Below are positions 1-11,981 of a stretch of DNA of 64,000 nucleotides, one piece after another. Source of the DNA: Manis javanica (lineage: Eukaryota; Chordata; Mammalia; Pholidota; Manidae); assembly GCF_040802235.1 (NCBI RefSeq), contig NC_133170.1, positions 2,929,001-2,993,000 of the forward strand. The letters run 5' to 3'. Both the position numbers and the translations under genes were made by a program. Below the pieces are notes generated by a model, which was given only the letters and a program-made list of their open reading frames with translations, had not been told where the DNA came from and did no database searches. The first letter of the stretch is position 1; the number at the start of each line of letters is the position of its first letter.

Positions 1-984
1 GAGAAAGAGGTTGATGATGATAAAGGAAGCGAAGTGTCGCAAGTGATGAGTCCAGGGAAAAGCTATAACAGAGGTGCTTACTCATCCTGCAACTTCTTTT
101 CTGAAATGGCATCAAAATAGAAATTCACAAGAATAAATAAAATACAAGATAGAGGAGAGGACCACTCTTGTCCCTCTGTGGTTTTGCAAAAAAAAAAAAA
201 AAAATCTTGAGAAAAATGTTTCACTCTATATCATAACCCCAACTTTAAATAGTTCTCTTTTCTTTATAATTCAACTCATTTGTAAACCCGAATGTGTCCA
301 TATTTCACCTGATCGATCTTAAGAGACAACTCCTGGTAATGAAGTTAGTGGAATTCTATTTGATGTCAGTCACGCATGCTTTTGTGTTCAGCCTGAAAGG
401 TGGCACTTTGGTAGAACAAACACAACCACATTTAGACATAATCAGGAACACCCTTCATGGCCCAGAGCATAAGGCCCCCTTTCTAGTGGGCTCTCAAGGC
501 AAAAATCAAATCACAAGTCAGTGCCTGTGTAAGGGGTGTTTGTGAGATCACTTCTATTTATCACCTTTATTACTGTAACAATTACAAGTACAGGAATCAT
601 GCTCAGGTGTCAGCGGCTTCCATGCAGCGCAGTTTGAGACGGTGATAGGCTTATGAATGTATGCACTGGGTCTGCTGCCATGCATATGCACAGGTAATTT
701 TAAAAGGAAAAAAGAAAAACCCAAATTAAAGTTGTTGTGTTATCAGGTCTAAGAAGTAGCTAGTGGTCATGAAGCATCTCATCACAGCCTGGTTAAGTGG
801 CGGCCATGTTATGTCACCTGGCCAATAACAGTGTCATGTTTTGCCATTTTAAGTAATTATTCTCTGATAAAAAGGAAAAAGAAACTTTCTCCAGAATAAA
901 CTCCAAACCAACAGCTCATGAGGCCATTGAATTTTTATAATCCATTTGGACTGTATGTTCTTCTCAAAATGCCTCCTCTGGGCA

Positions 985-1350
985 AGATGGACTGCGTCCC
1001 AGGAGTCACACCGTCGCCGTGTCTGTGGCGCACCGGCGCGGCCAGTTCCGAGGACAGGGAACCGGTGGGATGAGGCCCCACCCCCTTTATATCTGAGGCC
1101 ATTGCCTCCTCTGCTGAGCAGGATACGCCTCCCTTGAGCTGCTTGATGTGATTCAGCCAGGCCGGGTACAGAGCAAGGCGGCTGCCAGGGTGCCGGCAGA
1201 CGGAGCCGAAGGCCCTGCCCGCGACAGAAGTGACTTCAGGTGTGCTCCTCGCTGTCCAGGACTGGGTCCTAGTGGGATGACCGCGTGGGAGTCGAGGGCT
1301 TGTGGTGAGGCAGCGGGTGCCGACGACTGGGAGGGAGAAGCGTGATGGTG
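985..1350. promoter_or_regulatory. CpG-rich patch, possible alternative promoter or enhancer
   Basis: The stretch is clearly richer in G+C and CpG than the AT-rich flanks, with dense CpGs at about 1010-1050, 1190-1215 and 1280-1325. A TATA-like stretch (ctttatatc) lies near 1085. It sits about 2 kb upstream of the PRICKLE1 start-codon exon, where an alternative first exon or regulatory element could lie. No conserved exon or splice donor can be named, so the call is an inference from base composition only. Confidence 0.25.
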
Positions 1351-2284
1351 GCTGCTGGGGCCGAGGGTGACGGTCCTTGGTTGGCACAGTAATGTACGGC
1401 ACCCTTTGTGCAGGCTGACCAAGGGATCATTCCTTTACAGCTGTAAGGGATTCAGACCCTTGGCCTCTGCGTCACCAGGCCGGCCCGGAGAACCCGTGGC
1501 CTGTCTTAATTTCCAGTGTTTTGTTTTAGGATACAGGGACATTTAATTTTTAGGTTCTAGTTAATATTTATGTTCTTTGTAAGTTTCTGCAGGGCAGTGT
1601 CTCTTCTTGCTGTATTTAGCAAGGACAAAGTACGTACTTCATGATTCAGGTTGAACTGCATTGAAGGCACCTGTTCTCTTCCTTTGACATGTGGAAGTTG
1701 TTTTTTGTTGTTTTTTTTTCAAGCAAAAGGAAAGACTTGATCCAAGAAATAGTTTCTTTCATTTACACATCCTTTTTATTGAGAAGGAAGGGGAATATGC
1801 CCTTGTTTAGAAAGCCTTCCCTAAGTCGAGACATGAGTGAATGGCACCTGTGTGAAACGACGTGTTTAAAAGGCCACAAGCTCCCAGCGGTAGTGTAGGA
1901 AATGAGGTCGTCTCTACTTTTGTTCAGGGTGAATGAAAGTTGAATTTATTAGTTGGAATAATATCCACTGTGTGGTATTGCTCCTCCAGCCAGCAGAGAG
2001 TGTAACCACTGGATGACTGGCCTTCCATTTGTGAACTGCTTTAACTTCCATTTTTTTAATGTTCTTTGATTTATAAAGGAAAAACCATAAGTTGTAACAA
2101 TCACAGGTTGGAATAGGTACCATCTTCCTGTAACGTAAGTCTTTGTAGAGTTGCACTGACAGCTGCCATGAAAGGACAGCTTCAGGCTGAGGTTTTCCTG
2201 CCTTTCCCACTTGTTTAAGCAAGTGAGAGAATTTTTTAAGGGCAAAATGGGAATTTTAGGAGGACTGTTTGGAAGTCTCATGTG

Positions 2285-2400
2285 TCAGGCATGTAGTGTG
2301 ATTGGACTGGCTTAGCTGTGTGAGCTCAGGCAGGTCACTTAGCTTCCCTGGGCCTTGTTCTCTGAACTTGGGTCAGGCTGATGATGTGTGATTGCTTTCT
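2285..2400 (+). repeat. MIR-type SINE remnant
   Basis: The core resembles the MIR consensus: a tgtgtgagctcaggcaggtc segment followed by acttagcttccctgggcctt, the usual 'tgacctTGGGCAAGTCACTTaacctctctg' region of MIR. Diverged, as expected for an element older than the placental radiation. Confidence 0.65.
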
Positions 2401-3451
2401 TCCTTTGGTGGAGAAAAGGGGCAGGTATGAAAAGCTGTATCTGATTCTTGTATCTTTTTTTCTTCTTAGTGTCTTAGGATGAGAGATGATTTTTAAAATC
2501 AGAAGAATCTTACAAGGAATATAAATGGTGAAAACAGAGTCCCTGGGCTGTAGGGCAGACTGTTGTGTCACAGCTTTATAGCCCTTCATCTGAGGGGCCT
2601 TTCCCTGCAGGGCGGGACCCCATCTCCCCCCAGTGGCAGCCTGATGGGCCGCCACACATAGTAGGTGCCGCATACCTTGTCAGTCATGCCTGCTGATAAG
2701 GCACTTCAGCGCCTAATGGTCACCAAGCCTGAGTTCAGCCTAGTGCTTGGATTCAATTTCTTTTTGTTGAAGGAACTCATTAATGGACGTCTGGCTGACT
2801 TTAGCCCATAGATAGTAAAGGCTGTGGCCTTAACGTGCTATATATGCATTTAAGTGTGCTGTTTCTTCTCAATGAGTAAACCAAGTTTAGTGTCTCTCCA
2901 AACTTGATTAGAAGCCTGAAACCTAAGCAGTCTTGCTCAGCGGCCCTGTGGGCAGTTGGGAAAGCTGCCGAGGAAAATCGGGAGCAGAGTGGGGTCCCTG
3001 GAGCTGCTGGTCCTGGCACAGAGTGGGCACGGCAGGGGGCAGCCCAAGCCCGACACGCGTAGCCTCAGCCCATGGGTCGCCACGGGGTTTCATCTGTGGG
3101 AAAGGCAGGAAGTCCACACGGCCATTTTCTCGGGAACGTTGCTAATGAATGGCGTGAAGAGAGGAACCTTCTAAAGGCAACTGGAGCCCAGGGAGTATGG
3201 CAGCATTTTCTGAATGCTGAGTTGGTAGGGGGCTATTTCCGAATGGTGTGAGCCTGGGCCTGGGGGAGGGGACACTTGCAGTTGGGTGACTTTCCCAGGG
3301 CCCAGCTGTGCGACATGCAGCCTGGAACAGAGGCTCGGGGAGGGTGGGAGTCGTGCCCTCAGGTTCTCAGTCGCCTTCTCTCACGGATTGTCCACAGCAG
3401 CCACTGCCTGACGTCCTGTGACTGAGGAGCCGGCCTTGTAACTTGATCGGC

Positions 3452-3583
3452 ATGCCTTTGGAGATGGAGCCCAAAATGAGCAAGCTGGCCTTTGGGTACC
3501 AGAGAAGTTCCACGTCCGATGACGATTCCGGCTGCGCGCTGGAGGAGTACGCATGGGTGCCCCCGGGCCTCAGGCCGGAGCAG
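3452..3583 (+). CDS. PRICKLE1: PRICKLE1 coding exon 1, start codon and N-terminus (residues 1-44)
   Basis: Encodes the N-terminus starting [16 protein letters not shown] and ending in VPPGLRPEQ, nearly identical to human PRICKLE1 as I recall it. The acidic stretch [20 protein letters not shown] is the entry to the PET domain. The exon's 5' edge is probably 3398, after a CACAG acceptor, leaving about 54 nt of 5' UTR; a second AG at 3399-3400 makes a tandem acceptor. The donor is CAG|gtagga, intron phase 0. Met1 has G at -3 but C at +4. Met5 has G at both -3 and +4 and might also be used. Met1 is preferred because it is the conserved start in the family. Confidence 0.95.
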
Positions 3584-5085
3584 GTAGGAGCCGTCATCCA
3601 CTGTGCTCTTTTTTCAGCGAGATTTCAGATTTTTAAGAATGAGAGAGAAGTTAGTAGTCTAGGACACCCCTGCACGCTGACATGCTGCTCCTCAGCCCTC
3701 CCTCCTCTCTGCAGAGTTTAACGGTTTGCTTTTCAAGGTCATCCTTAGTCTCTCGGTGAGTCTTCAGCCCCTCCTGGGCTCATGGTCCAGAAGCCCTCTC
3801 ATGATGCTCTTTGCTGCAACGAGTGATGTTCGGATAACTGCCTACGTGTTTGTTCCGTGGGTTTCTGACCAATCCCTTTGGAGGGAGGGAGAGGAATTTA
3901 GCCTTTTAAAAAACATGAGTAACAATAAAAAGGTAATAAAAGGAAGGAGAGTTTCCACACCAGTTCTCAGCAATGCTTTTGCTTTAGAAGAGCCAAACAG
4001 CTGTGAGGGGCCACCTGAAGTGTTACTGCCGAGACATCTGACCTTGGATAACCTTGCACATGAAAGAATACCACAGTGTGAATTGGGAAAACTTAAGTTA
4101 ATTCTGTGCTTGTATTGTTACGGTAAGCAAGACAGGAACAGTCTAGATGCCTAATTTTACTTTCCCAGTAGCCTTATTTACGTGATGGACTTAGAAGCCC
4201 CAGGTGACAGGTCTCCTTCTAAGGGCCAAGGTGTGACCTGAAATGAAAGTTGCTACTCTGTGCGCGTTTGCCTCTGGGCCACAGTTGCTTCCTGCCTGGG
4301 GGACCTCCCTTGAGAGCAGGGTCTCTCACCCCTCCAGGCCCCGGGCTGGGACCTGGCACACCGGCCTGTGCAGCTGACGCAGAGGGCAGGGTGGACGCCT
4401 GGCACACTGGTTAGGAAGGCAGTATTTTGACAAACTGCTTATTGAAGGAGAACCCTTCTTTCAGCTGAGTGGGGTGGGTTATACATGGCATTCAGACGGG
4501 CCCCTGATTACCTCCTCTCACCTTTTTCCTTGAGCCCCTTTATTCCTTCCCAGCACTGCAGACCCTCTCCTTTAATACAACAGGGAAAAACCCAGCCAGG
4601 TCCCGAGTTCTCCTTCCCAAATGAACTGAGCACAGCTTGGGATGGCTCCCCTCCAATCTCAGGGACACTGAGTCCAGGTATTTAGAAAGTGACACTCATG
4701 GAAGCAAAGAAAGCTGACGCTTGAGAGAACCTGATAAGGGGGGCGACAGAGTTTAACCAAACAGCTCTGTCTCTATGACGTATGCAACTCGGGGCCAAGG
4801 CAGGGGCCTGCGTGGCCGGATTTCGGGTGGTCACACGGCCGTGTGGGCGTCGGTAGCTCTCCCCTAGCTCTCTCAGCAGACTGGCCAAGGAGTAGAAATG
4901 TGCATATTTTATGGCACATGATTTATGATGCCCCTCCTGCCACTACAAGTCGCATTCCTGAAGAGCAGTTTCACAGCTGGGTGCTAGGCATCCGAGGCCG
5001 CAGTGCAGCCGAGCGGGCTCAGCTGGTGTGCTCGTCAACCAGCAGAGGCCAGACCCTGTACCTGAAGGGAAAGGCAGCTTTGTGA

Positions 5086-5505
<420 letters not shown>

Positions 5506-5900
5506 TGAGATTCCCCTGCCCCTTCCCCAGTCCCTGCATCACCATAGCTCAGGCCTGCAGGAGAACTGGGTGCTGTAGAGAGCAGAGTGGAAGTGGCAAT
5601 TAAGTTTAAATCTTTTGTAGAAAGGTTAATGTCTTAATTTTTTTTTAGTGTCTCTACTGATAAGAGTTTAACCATTTCATTTTTTTTTTTTTTTAAAAAG
5701 CTGTAATTTCAAACTGTATTTCCCTTTTGCTAAAGAGGCTGCAAGATTAGGTGCCAAAAGATATGGTGTCATCTCTAAATTGGGGATACATGGGGCATGC
5801 AACTAAACGTGCTGTTTTCCTGAAACTAACCCTGGAATTAAGAACTGGTGAGGGCGACTGTCTGCCCCAGGGCCGTGCTTCTGTCTCCCTTCCTGTGAAG

Positions 5901-6038
5901 GTGCGGTACTGCCAGTCCTTGAGTGAAGAGGAGAAAAAAGAATTGCAAGTGTTTAGTGCTCAGCGGAAGAAAGAAGCACTTGGAAGAGGGACCATTAAGC
6001 TTCTGTCCAGAGCAGCAATGCGCACTGTGTGCGAGCAG
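5901..6038 (+). CDS. PRICKLE1: PRICKLE1 coding exon 3, PET domain part 2 (residues 83-128)
   Basis: Encodes [20 protein letters not shown] through to the first LIM1 ligand in VCEQ (Cys126). It contains [15 protein letters not shown]; Arg104 is the residue altered in the human myoclonus-epilepsy allele, and the reference Arg is kept here. The acceptor is ttcctgtgaag, the donor CAG|gtagcc. 138 nt, phase 0 on both sides. The ring of lysines and arginines after the acidic run is typical of the family. Confidence 0.95.
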
Positions 6039-6648
6039 GTAGCCCTCGCCGGACGGGTGCCCGAGGTGGGGCGGGGGTGCAGTGAGCCGGGGTAGATGAC
6101 GGGGCAGACACAGGCTTGGGCCCAAAACAGCCTCTAAAAAAGAAAAGGGAAAGAAGAGCAATTTGGCTTTTTATTAAATGGGGATTAATGCTAACTGGCT
6201 GCACTGCTGTGTATGACAGGGTGGCCAGTCTGTCCGTAGGTAAACATCGGGCGAAATCCTGCCTTTTGTCGGGCCCTGGCGTGGAGGGAGGTGCTAGGGT
6301 TCACCTAGTGTTCACGAGATACAGACATAACGAAGACACACCGATGGTTCCTGGCCATTCCCAGGGTAGGAAATGTATCCAGTAGGAGGCCCCTTCAGGA
6401 AGACCTCTCCGAGCGTGAGTCAGATGAAGCCGTTCCTAGAAAGCGTCTGGTGGGGATTAATCTGAGGCATGTTCATTCCAGTTGAGAATCACACACAGTC
6501 CAGCACTGAAGAACTATTTAATCACCCACAGGATGGGACAAATATAAAGGCTTTCCTGACAAATTTGGGGTTTAGTGTAACATGGGAAACACTGAGAACC
6601 TAGTTATTAAAGGAGGATTATTTTAAATTCAAATCCTTTTGTTTCTAG

Positions 6649-6852
6649 TGTGGGCTGAAGATAAATGGAGGTGAAATTGCAGTGTTCGCCTCCCGCGCGG
6701 GCCCCGGCGTGTGCTGGCACCCTTCCTGTTTTGTCTGCTTCACGTGTAGCGAGCTGCTCGTCGACCTCATCTATTTTTATCAGGATGGAAAAATCCACTG
6801 CGGCAGGCACCATGCCGAGCTGCTCAAACCACGGTGCTCAGCATGTGATGAG
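6649..6852 (+). CDS. PRICKLE1: PRICKLE1 coding exon 4, LIM1 and start of LIM2 (residues 129-196)
   Basis: Zinc ligands of LIM1 are readable in order: Cys126 (previous exon), Cys129, His152, Cys155, Cys158 and Cys161, then those in [12 protein letters not shown]2 opens with Cys191-x2-Cys194 in [11 protein letters not shown] domains are double zinc fingers for protein binding. The acceptor is gtttctag, the donor GAG|gtaacg. 204 nt, phase 0 on both sides. The residues match human PRICKLE1 almost throughout. Confidence 0.95.
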
Positions 6853-7407
6853 GTAACGGAGCTCACCCTGAGCGCTGGGGAAAATAAGCTTCCGGTCAGC
6901 CAGTGTTCCACTGTCGCACGTGGGCAGAATACCACCTGCTTTTGTTCTCTGTGTTTTTACAGTCACCCTGTACTTTCACACAGTGGAATGACACACAGCT
7001 GACCAAGGGAAGGCAGCAGGTGTCTTTGTGCACTGAGAAGTAGGATGTCCTTGATGGATTGTTAGGGAGAAATAAGTTACAAGCCGAGTATGTAGCACAT
7101 GATCTTAGTTTGGTTCAACCAAGATTGGGCAAAAATGTGACCAAATGAATTGTCTCCAATATAGAAATGTTTTGTTTTTTAAAATTTAAGCAAGCATTTA
7201 GTTTCTCTTTCAACATTTTCAATTCCTGCTCCTGTTTTGTAGCCAAATCAAGTTAATTTACGCGTGAGGCTGTCAGAAACAAGGTTAGCTGTCTCATTTC
7301 TTGAAGAGCCAGTGTCTGTCAGTTGCCCGAAACATGCAGTCACTTAGCCTTTAAAACAGCACTCAGAGATGTTCTTTTGCCCTATGGTCTCATGTTTCTC
7401 TTTAAAG

Positions 7408-7594
7408 ATAATTTTTGCCGATGAGTGCACAGAAGCTGAGGGTCGCCACTGGCACATGAACCACTTCTGCTGCCTGGAGTGCGAGGCGGTCCTAGGAGGG
7501 CAGAGGTACATCATGAAGGACAGCCGCCCGTTCTGCTGCGGCTGCTTCGAGTCCCTGTACGCCGAGTACTGTGAGGCCTGCGGGCAGCACATCG
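7408..7594 (+). CDS. PRICKLE1: PRICKLE1 coding exon 5, LIM2 and start of LIM3 (residues 197-259)
   Basis: Encodes [20 protein letters not shown], with LIM2 ligands including His215, Cys218, Cys221 and the PFCCGC group. LIM3 opens with Cys251-x2-Cys254. The acceptor is tctctttaaag; the donor ATCG|gtgagc splits the Gly259 codon, so this is the first phase-1 intron in the gene. 187 nt. Asn214 replaces the Lys I recall in human; the zinc ligands are intact. Confidence 0.95.
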
Positions 7595-7651
7595 GTGAGC
7601 TTGCCCCGCACGCCCAGTCTGTCTGTGACTGTCAAGTCTTTTCTTTCTTTT

Positions 7652-7735
7652 CCAGTTGAGGTGTGACTTATATACAGTGAAATGTACAGGTCTTCAGTGT
7701 TTCAATTTGATGAGTTTTGACCAGTGGATAGTCAG
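7652..7735 (-). repeat. Old L1 remnant, antisense to PRICKLE1
   Basis: The stretch gtgtgacttatatacagtga followed by a tttgatgagttttgacc motif matches the familiar antisense segment of old L1M elements (the 'acatacaataaaatgcacc ... gatgagttttgaca' block). Short and diverged. Confidence 0.45.
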
Positions 7736-8311
7736 CTCTTGTTATTTGTGGTAGCTGCATTAAGTTCCCCTGAATCAGTCAACACTAAATCATTGCCCCG
7801 TGGGAAATGCAGGGTGAGGCTCCTCTGAGTCTCTGGTCACATTTTAATCAAGAGTACATCATATCTTGTCACGTGTGTTTTTGGTTTGAAGACACCTTAT
7901 CTAATATATATTGTTGATTAACACTGAACTCAGAGCCATCTTATCTGACACATGTATTTTCTGTACCTCGTGCTTAAGAACCCTGGACAGCACTTTAGCA
8001 CTAGGCTCGGGGGCCACTTTGAATAGTGAAGGTAACAGAAAGCATGAAAATGCAAAGGAAACATGGTCTAGATAGGCCAGCGTTTCAGCTGCTGGCAGTG
8101 TGGCGGCTGAAACAGAAGGCAGGGCACCGCTTTGTTTGACCTCAGCTGGGAACATGTGTACTGACCACCTCACAGTTTTCCCCACTCTGCACGTTTGCAA
8201 ATGACGGTGAAACCTCGGCAGGTACTGATTTTGGGGTTGCAGTTAGACTTTAGCAAGTAGGAAAACTTGCTAATATGGGCTCTGCAATTAATGAGAATTA
8301 ACTGTGCCTGA
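7729..8311. mobile_element. Probable non-autonomous DNA transposon remnant in PRICKLE1 intron 5
   Basis: The two ends look like degenerate terminal inverted repeats. The left reads agtcagctcttgttatttgt; the reverse complement of the right end reads agttaattctcattaattgc, with more than half of the positions agreeing. The interior has no coding capacity. The family is not identified; a hAT-type MER element is the likeliest kind. Confidence 0.35.
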
Positions 8312-8416
8312 GTGACCCACAAGCCAGCAAGGCATGAAACACTTCCACCTCCCGAGAGCTCCCGTGTGCCCAGCGTCCTTCTCCGTTTCTCCCTTTTTCC
8401 CTTGTTTGAAGATTGA

Positions 8417-9406
<990 letters not shown>

Positions 9407-9799
9407 TAAAACTGAAGAGTAAGGGGAGGAAGGAGTTTCCATTCAATGCCAAACAACACTACAGCAGAACAAACCTATACATACATGCGTGCATATATAG
9501 AAAATATACTTTTGATATAACCTTTTTAAGTAGGTATTATTACCCTTACTTAAAGAGGCGGAAATTAATTTATGTGGATAATGCCATCTGCATCTGTGAA
9601 AAGGTCCTGCATTCTTCTAGATTATGCTGTATAAATTGAAGATATTTGAATCGGTCTGCACACTTTATAAATGCCTAACATTTTTGGCATTTTCCTGAAT
9701 TGCCCTGTGGCAACAGATAGCTCAGAAAGAGCCAAATACTCTTTACCCAAACTATACAATAACTTCACATTAATGGTTTTACGCACATTCATATGAGTT

Positions 9800-9985
9800 A
9801 CCCACATCTTATCCTTAAAATGACCCTGACCTGTATAGAGTGGACATTAATTGCATTTTACAAATGAGGAAACTTGAATTACCGAGAGGCTAAATGCCTA
9901 ACGTTACATAGGTTTTTAGAGGCCGGACTGAGCCTGGAACCCAGGTCTCCTGAAGCTCCTTTCTGTGGTAACTCTCTGCACCCAG
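9800..9985 (-). repeat. MIR SINE remnant, antisense
   Basis: The run cattttacaaatgaggaaac, then gagaggctaaatgcctaacg and a ggaacccaggtctcctgaag block, is the reverse-complement MIR core ('ccattttacagatgaggaaactgaggc ... gaacccaggtctg'). Confidence 0.75.
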
Positions 9986-10554
9986 AAATACTGCCGCCAC
10001 CTGGCTGGTTTTATGGCCACACTAATGACATCAGTCCTTCCATAAAGGCCACGTTACTGTAAGAGAGGAGAGGCTTCGGGGCTGCTCAGCCAAATGCTGC
10101 AGGGGCAACGAGGGGAACACAGTATGCCCCCCAGTTCTGTTGGCTTGTCACAGATAAGGCTGGCAAGAGAGGGGAGCTGAGAATGGTAGGGGAGACTGAA
10201 TTACTAAGCACCTCTGGGCTTGCTGGGCCCTACGTTAGGTATTTTAACATTTCCTATCAAAAACAGACATCATCTGGTAAAGTGTCAGGGCTGACAGTCC
10301 TTAACAACAGGGCTGAAAAGCAGGCTCCCGTTGGGAAGGAGGAAGTCCCAGTCCCAGCTGACAAGAGCCCCCACCACTCCCTGCTGGCCGTCAGTCTGCT
10401 GGCGATGTTCGTTTGTCTTGACCTGCCTGGGCCCTGTTAAAAGAGGAGAGCAAGATCAGTTTTAAGGAAGGAGATTAATTTATTTTAAAAATTAATTTTA
10501 CAATGAGATAATCTGGAAGTTATTCTGTGTCAAAGGGGAAGACTGGATGAAGGA

Positions 10555-10645
10555 CTAGGTCGGGGTTGGCCAACTTCTCCCCAAAAGGGCTGGATGGTAC
10601 TTTCTGGACCACACGGTCTCTGGCGGCTCCTCTGGCACCGCAGAC
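10555..10645 (+). repeat. hAT-type DNA transposon remnant
   Basis: The order of motifs (ggttggccaacttctcccca, then agggctggatggtactttct, then ccacacggtctctgg) resembles the common mammalian hAT/MER fragment reading 'ttggccaactttttctgtaaagggccagatagtaaatattt ... ccatacggtctctgt'. The exact family is not named. Confidence 0.45.
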
Positions 10646-11130
10646 AGCAGAGAACAGGCGAGAGGCGCCCCAGGGGGACCTTCAGCCACAACGGGCTGTG
10701 GGCGGGATGCGGCCCTGGCCACCACCGCCTGTAGGTATAAAACGAGGTGGACTAGGTGGAGGAGGAGGACTGAGGCGGTCACGGGGTGCAAAGGGAGGGG
10801 CTGACCCCACAAAAGCTCACGTGAGGCGGACTGCTCGTCGGCGGACCGAGGGGCAGAAGCGCCTGCAGGTCGTGTCCGCAGACCCTCGGGGGACTCGCGA
10901 AGAGCCCCTGGACCGCTGCCGCCGGGGTGATGCGCTGCGACTGCCGCTCAGGCTGTGCCCTCGTACCGGTAACAAAACGCCTGCGTCACCTCGGGTATAA
11001 GTCAGACACTGAAATGTGGAAGAATTGTCTTTGAAGTGCTTCCTTTCAGTCTTTACTGTAATAATTATTGTAATAATTGCAGAATATTAGGATGACTGAG
11101 CATCACATCTTGGCTTGGCTTTTCTCCCAG

Positions 11131-11981
11131 GGGCTTCGGTGGATGGAGAGAGCAAGCCGAGGCCGTCGCTGTATTCTCTGCAGGACTTCGAGGAAATGGA
11201 GGCAGAAGATTGTGAGAAAATGAGCAACATGGGGACTCTGAACTCCTCCATGCTGCACAGGAGCGCCGAGTCCTTGAAGAGCCTGGGTTCCGAGCTGTGC
11301 CCCGAGAAGACGGTGCCTGCCGAGAAGCCGGCGCACCTGCCGGCGCTCAGGAGGTCCCGGTCGCAGTCCAGGCCCCAGCAGGTCAAGTTCTCCGACGACG
11401 TCATCGACTACGGAGGCTGCAGCCTCGAAGTCCGGCAGCCCCCGATGAGCGAGCGGACGCGGCGGCGCGCCCACCACCTCGAGGAGCGGGGACCCCGGTC
11501 GCCCCGCCACCGCCACCGCAGGAGCAGGAAGTCCCGCTCCGACAACGCCCTGGACCTGGCCGCGGAGAGGAGGGGCGCCCCCGGGGACAGGGGGCGCTTC
11601 TACCTGCCCGACAGCTACGAGACGTTCATACGGAGCAGGGGCGCCCGGGAGGCCGCCGCCTACGGCCGGGGCGCGGGCCTCTGCGGGCAGTACGCCCAGG
11701 CCTCGTCCGACTGCGCGCTGCGGAGCCCGGGGCGGCGCTTCCTGGGCCTGGGCGGCGACGACGACCCCTGGGACTCGTCCTCCTCGTCCTCCTCCGAGTC
11801 GGAGGAGGAGGGCTACTTCCTCGGCCAGCCGATCCCCCCGCCGCGGCCGCAGAGGCACGCCTACTGCCCGGACGGCCTCTCCGGCCCGGCTCCTGTGCTC
11901 CCCGCGCCCCAGTTCGGTCAGAGGACAACCAGATCCAAGAAGAAAAAGGGGCACAAGGGCAAAAACTGTATCATTTCCTAA
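11131..11981 (+). CDS. PRICKLE1: PRICKLE1 coding exon 7, C-terminal tail with prenylation motif (residues 547-829)
   Basis: Starts by completing Gly547 ([20 protein letters not shown]) and ends ...KGKNCIIS followed by TAA at 11979-11981. Cys826 in CIIS is a CaaX box; family knowledge says it is farnesylated and helps membrane targeting. A seven-serine run (762-768) precedes acidic 769-773 and the conserved [10 protein letters not shown]. Lysine-rich [15 protein letters not shown] before CIIS can act as a nuclear signal. The stretch encoded by about 11455-11775 is unusually rich in Arg, Ala and Gly with GC-ending codons, and differs from human far more than the rest of the protein. The frame is open throughout and both ends are conserved, so the exon is functional. 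Confidence 0.95.
11290..11960. other. PRICKLE1: Intragenic CpG island in the last PRICKLE1 exon
   Basis: G+C is very high with dense CpGs, peaking at about 11440-11860, while the flanking intron and 3' UTR are much poorer. The third codon positions are almost all G or C. It coincides with coding sequence and is not near a known promoter, so it is best called an intragenic CpG island. Confidence 0.8.

Larger units (their letters stand above)
1..3397 (+). other. PRICKLE1: Sequence upstream of the PRICKLE1 start-codon exon (probable intron 1)
   Basis: No coding exon is supported here. PRICKLE1 in other mammals has non-coding first exon(s) far upstream, so this stretch is most simply the end of intron 1 (inference from the family). 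Visible contents are a poly-A run near 188, a GC- and CpG-rich patch at about 990-1350, and a MIR-type repeat at about 2290-2400. Short open frames in the GC-rich patch have no recognisable domain. Confidence 0.6.

Noticed and set aside
935..1402. 155-codon minus-strand open frame near the upstream CpG patch
   Set aside because: Low-complexity Pro/Arg/Ser-rich translation from GC-rich DNA; no homology recognised.
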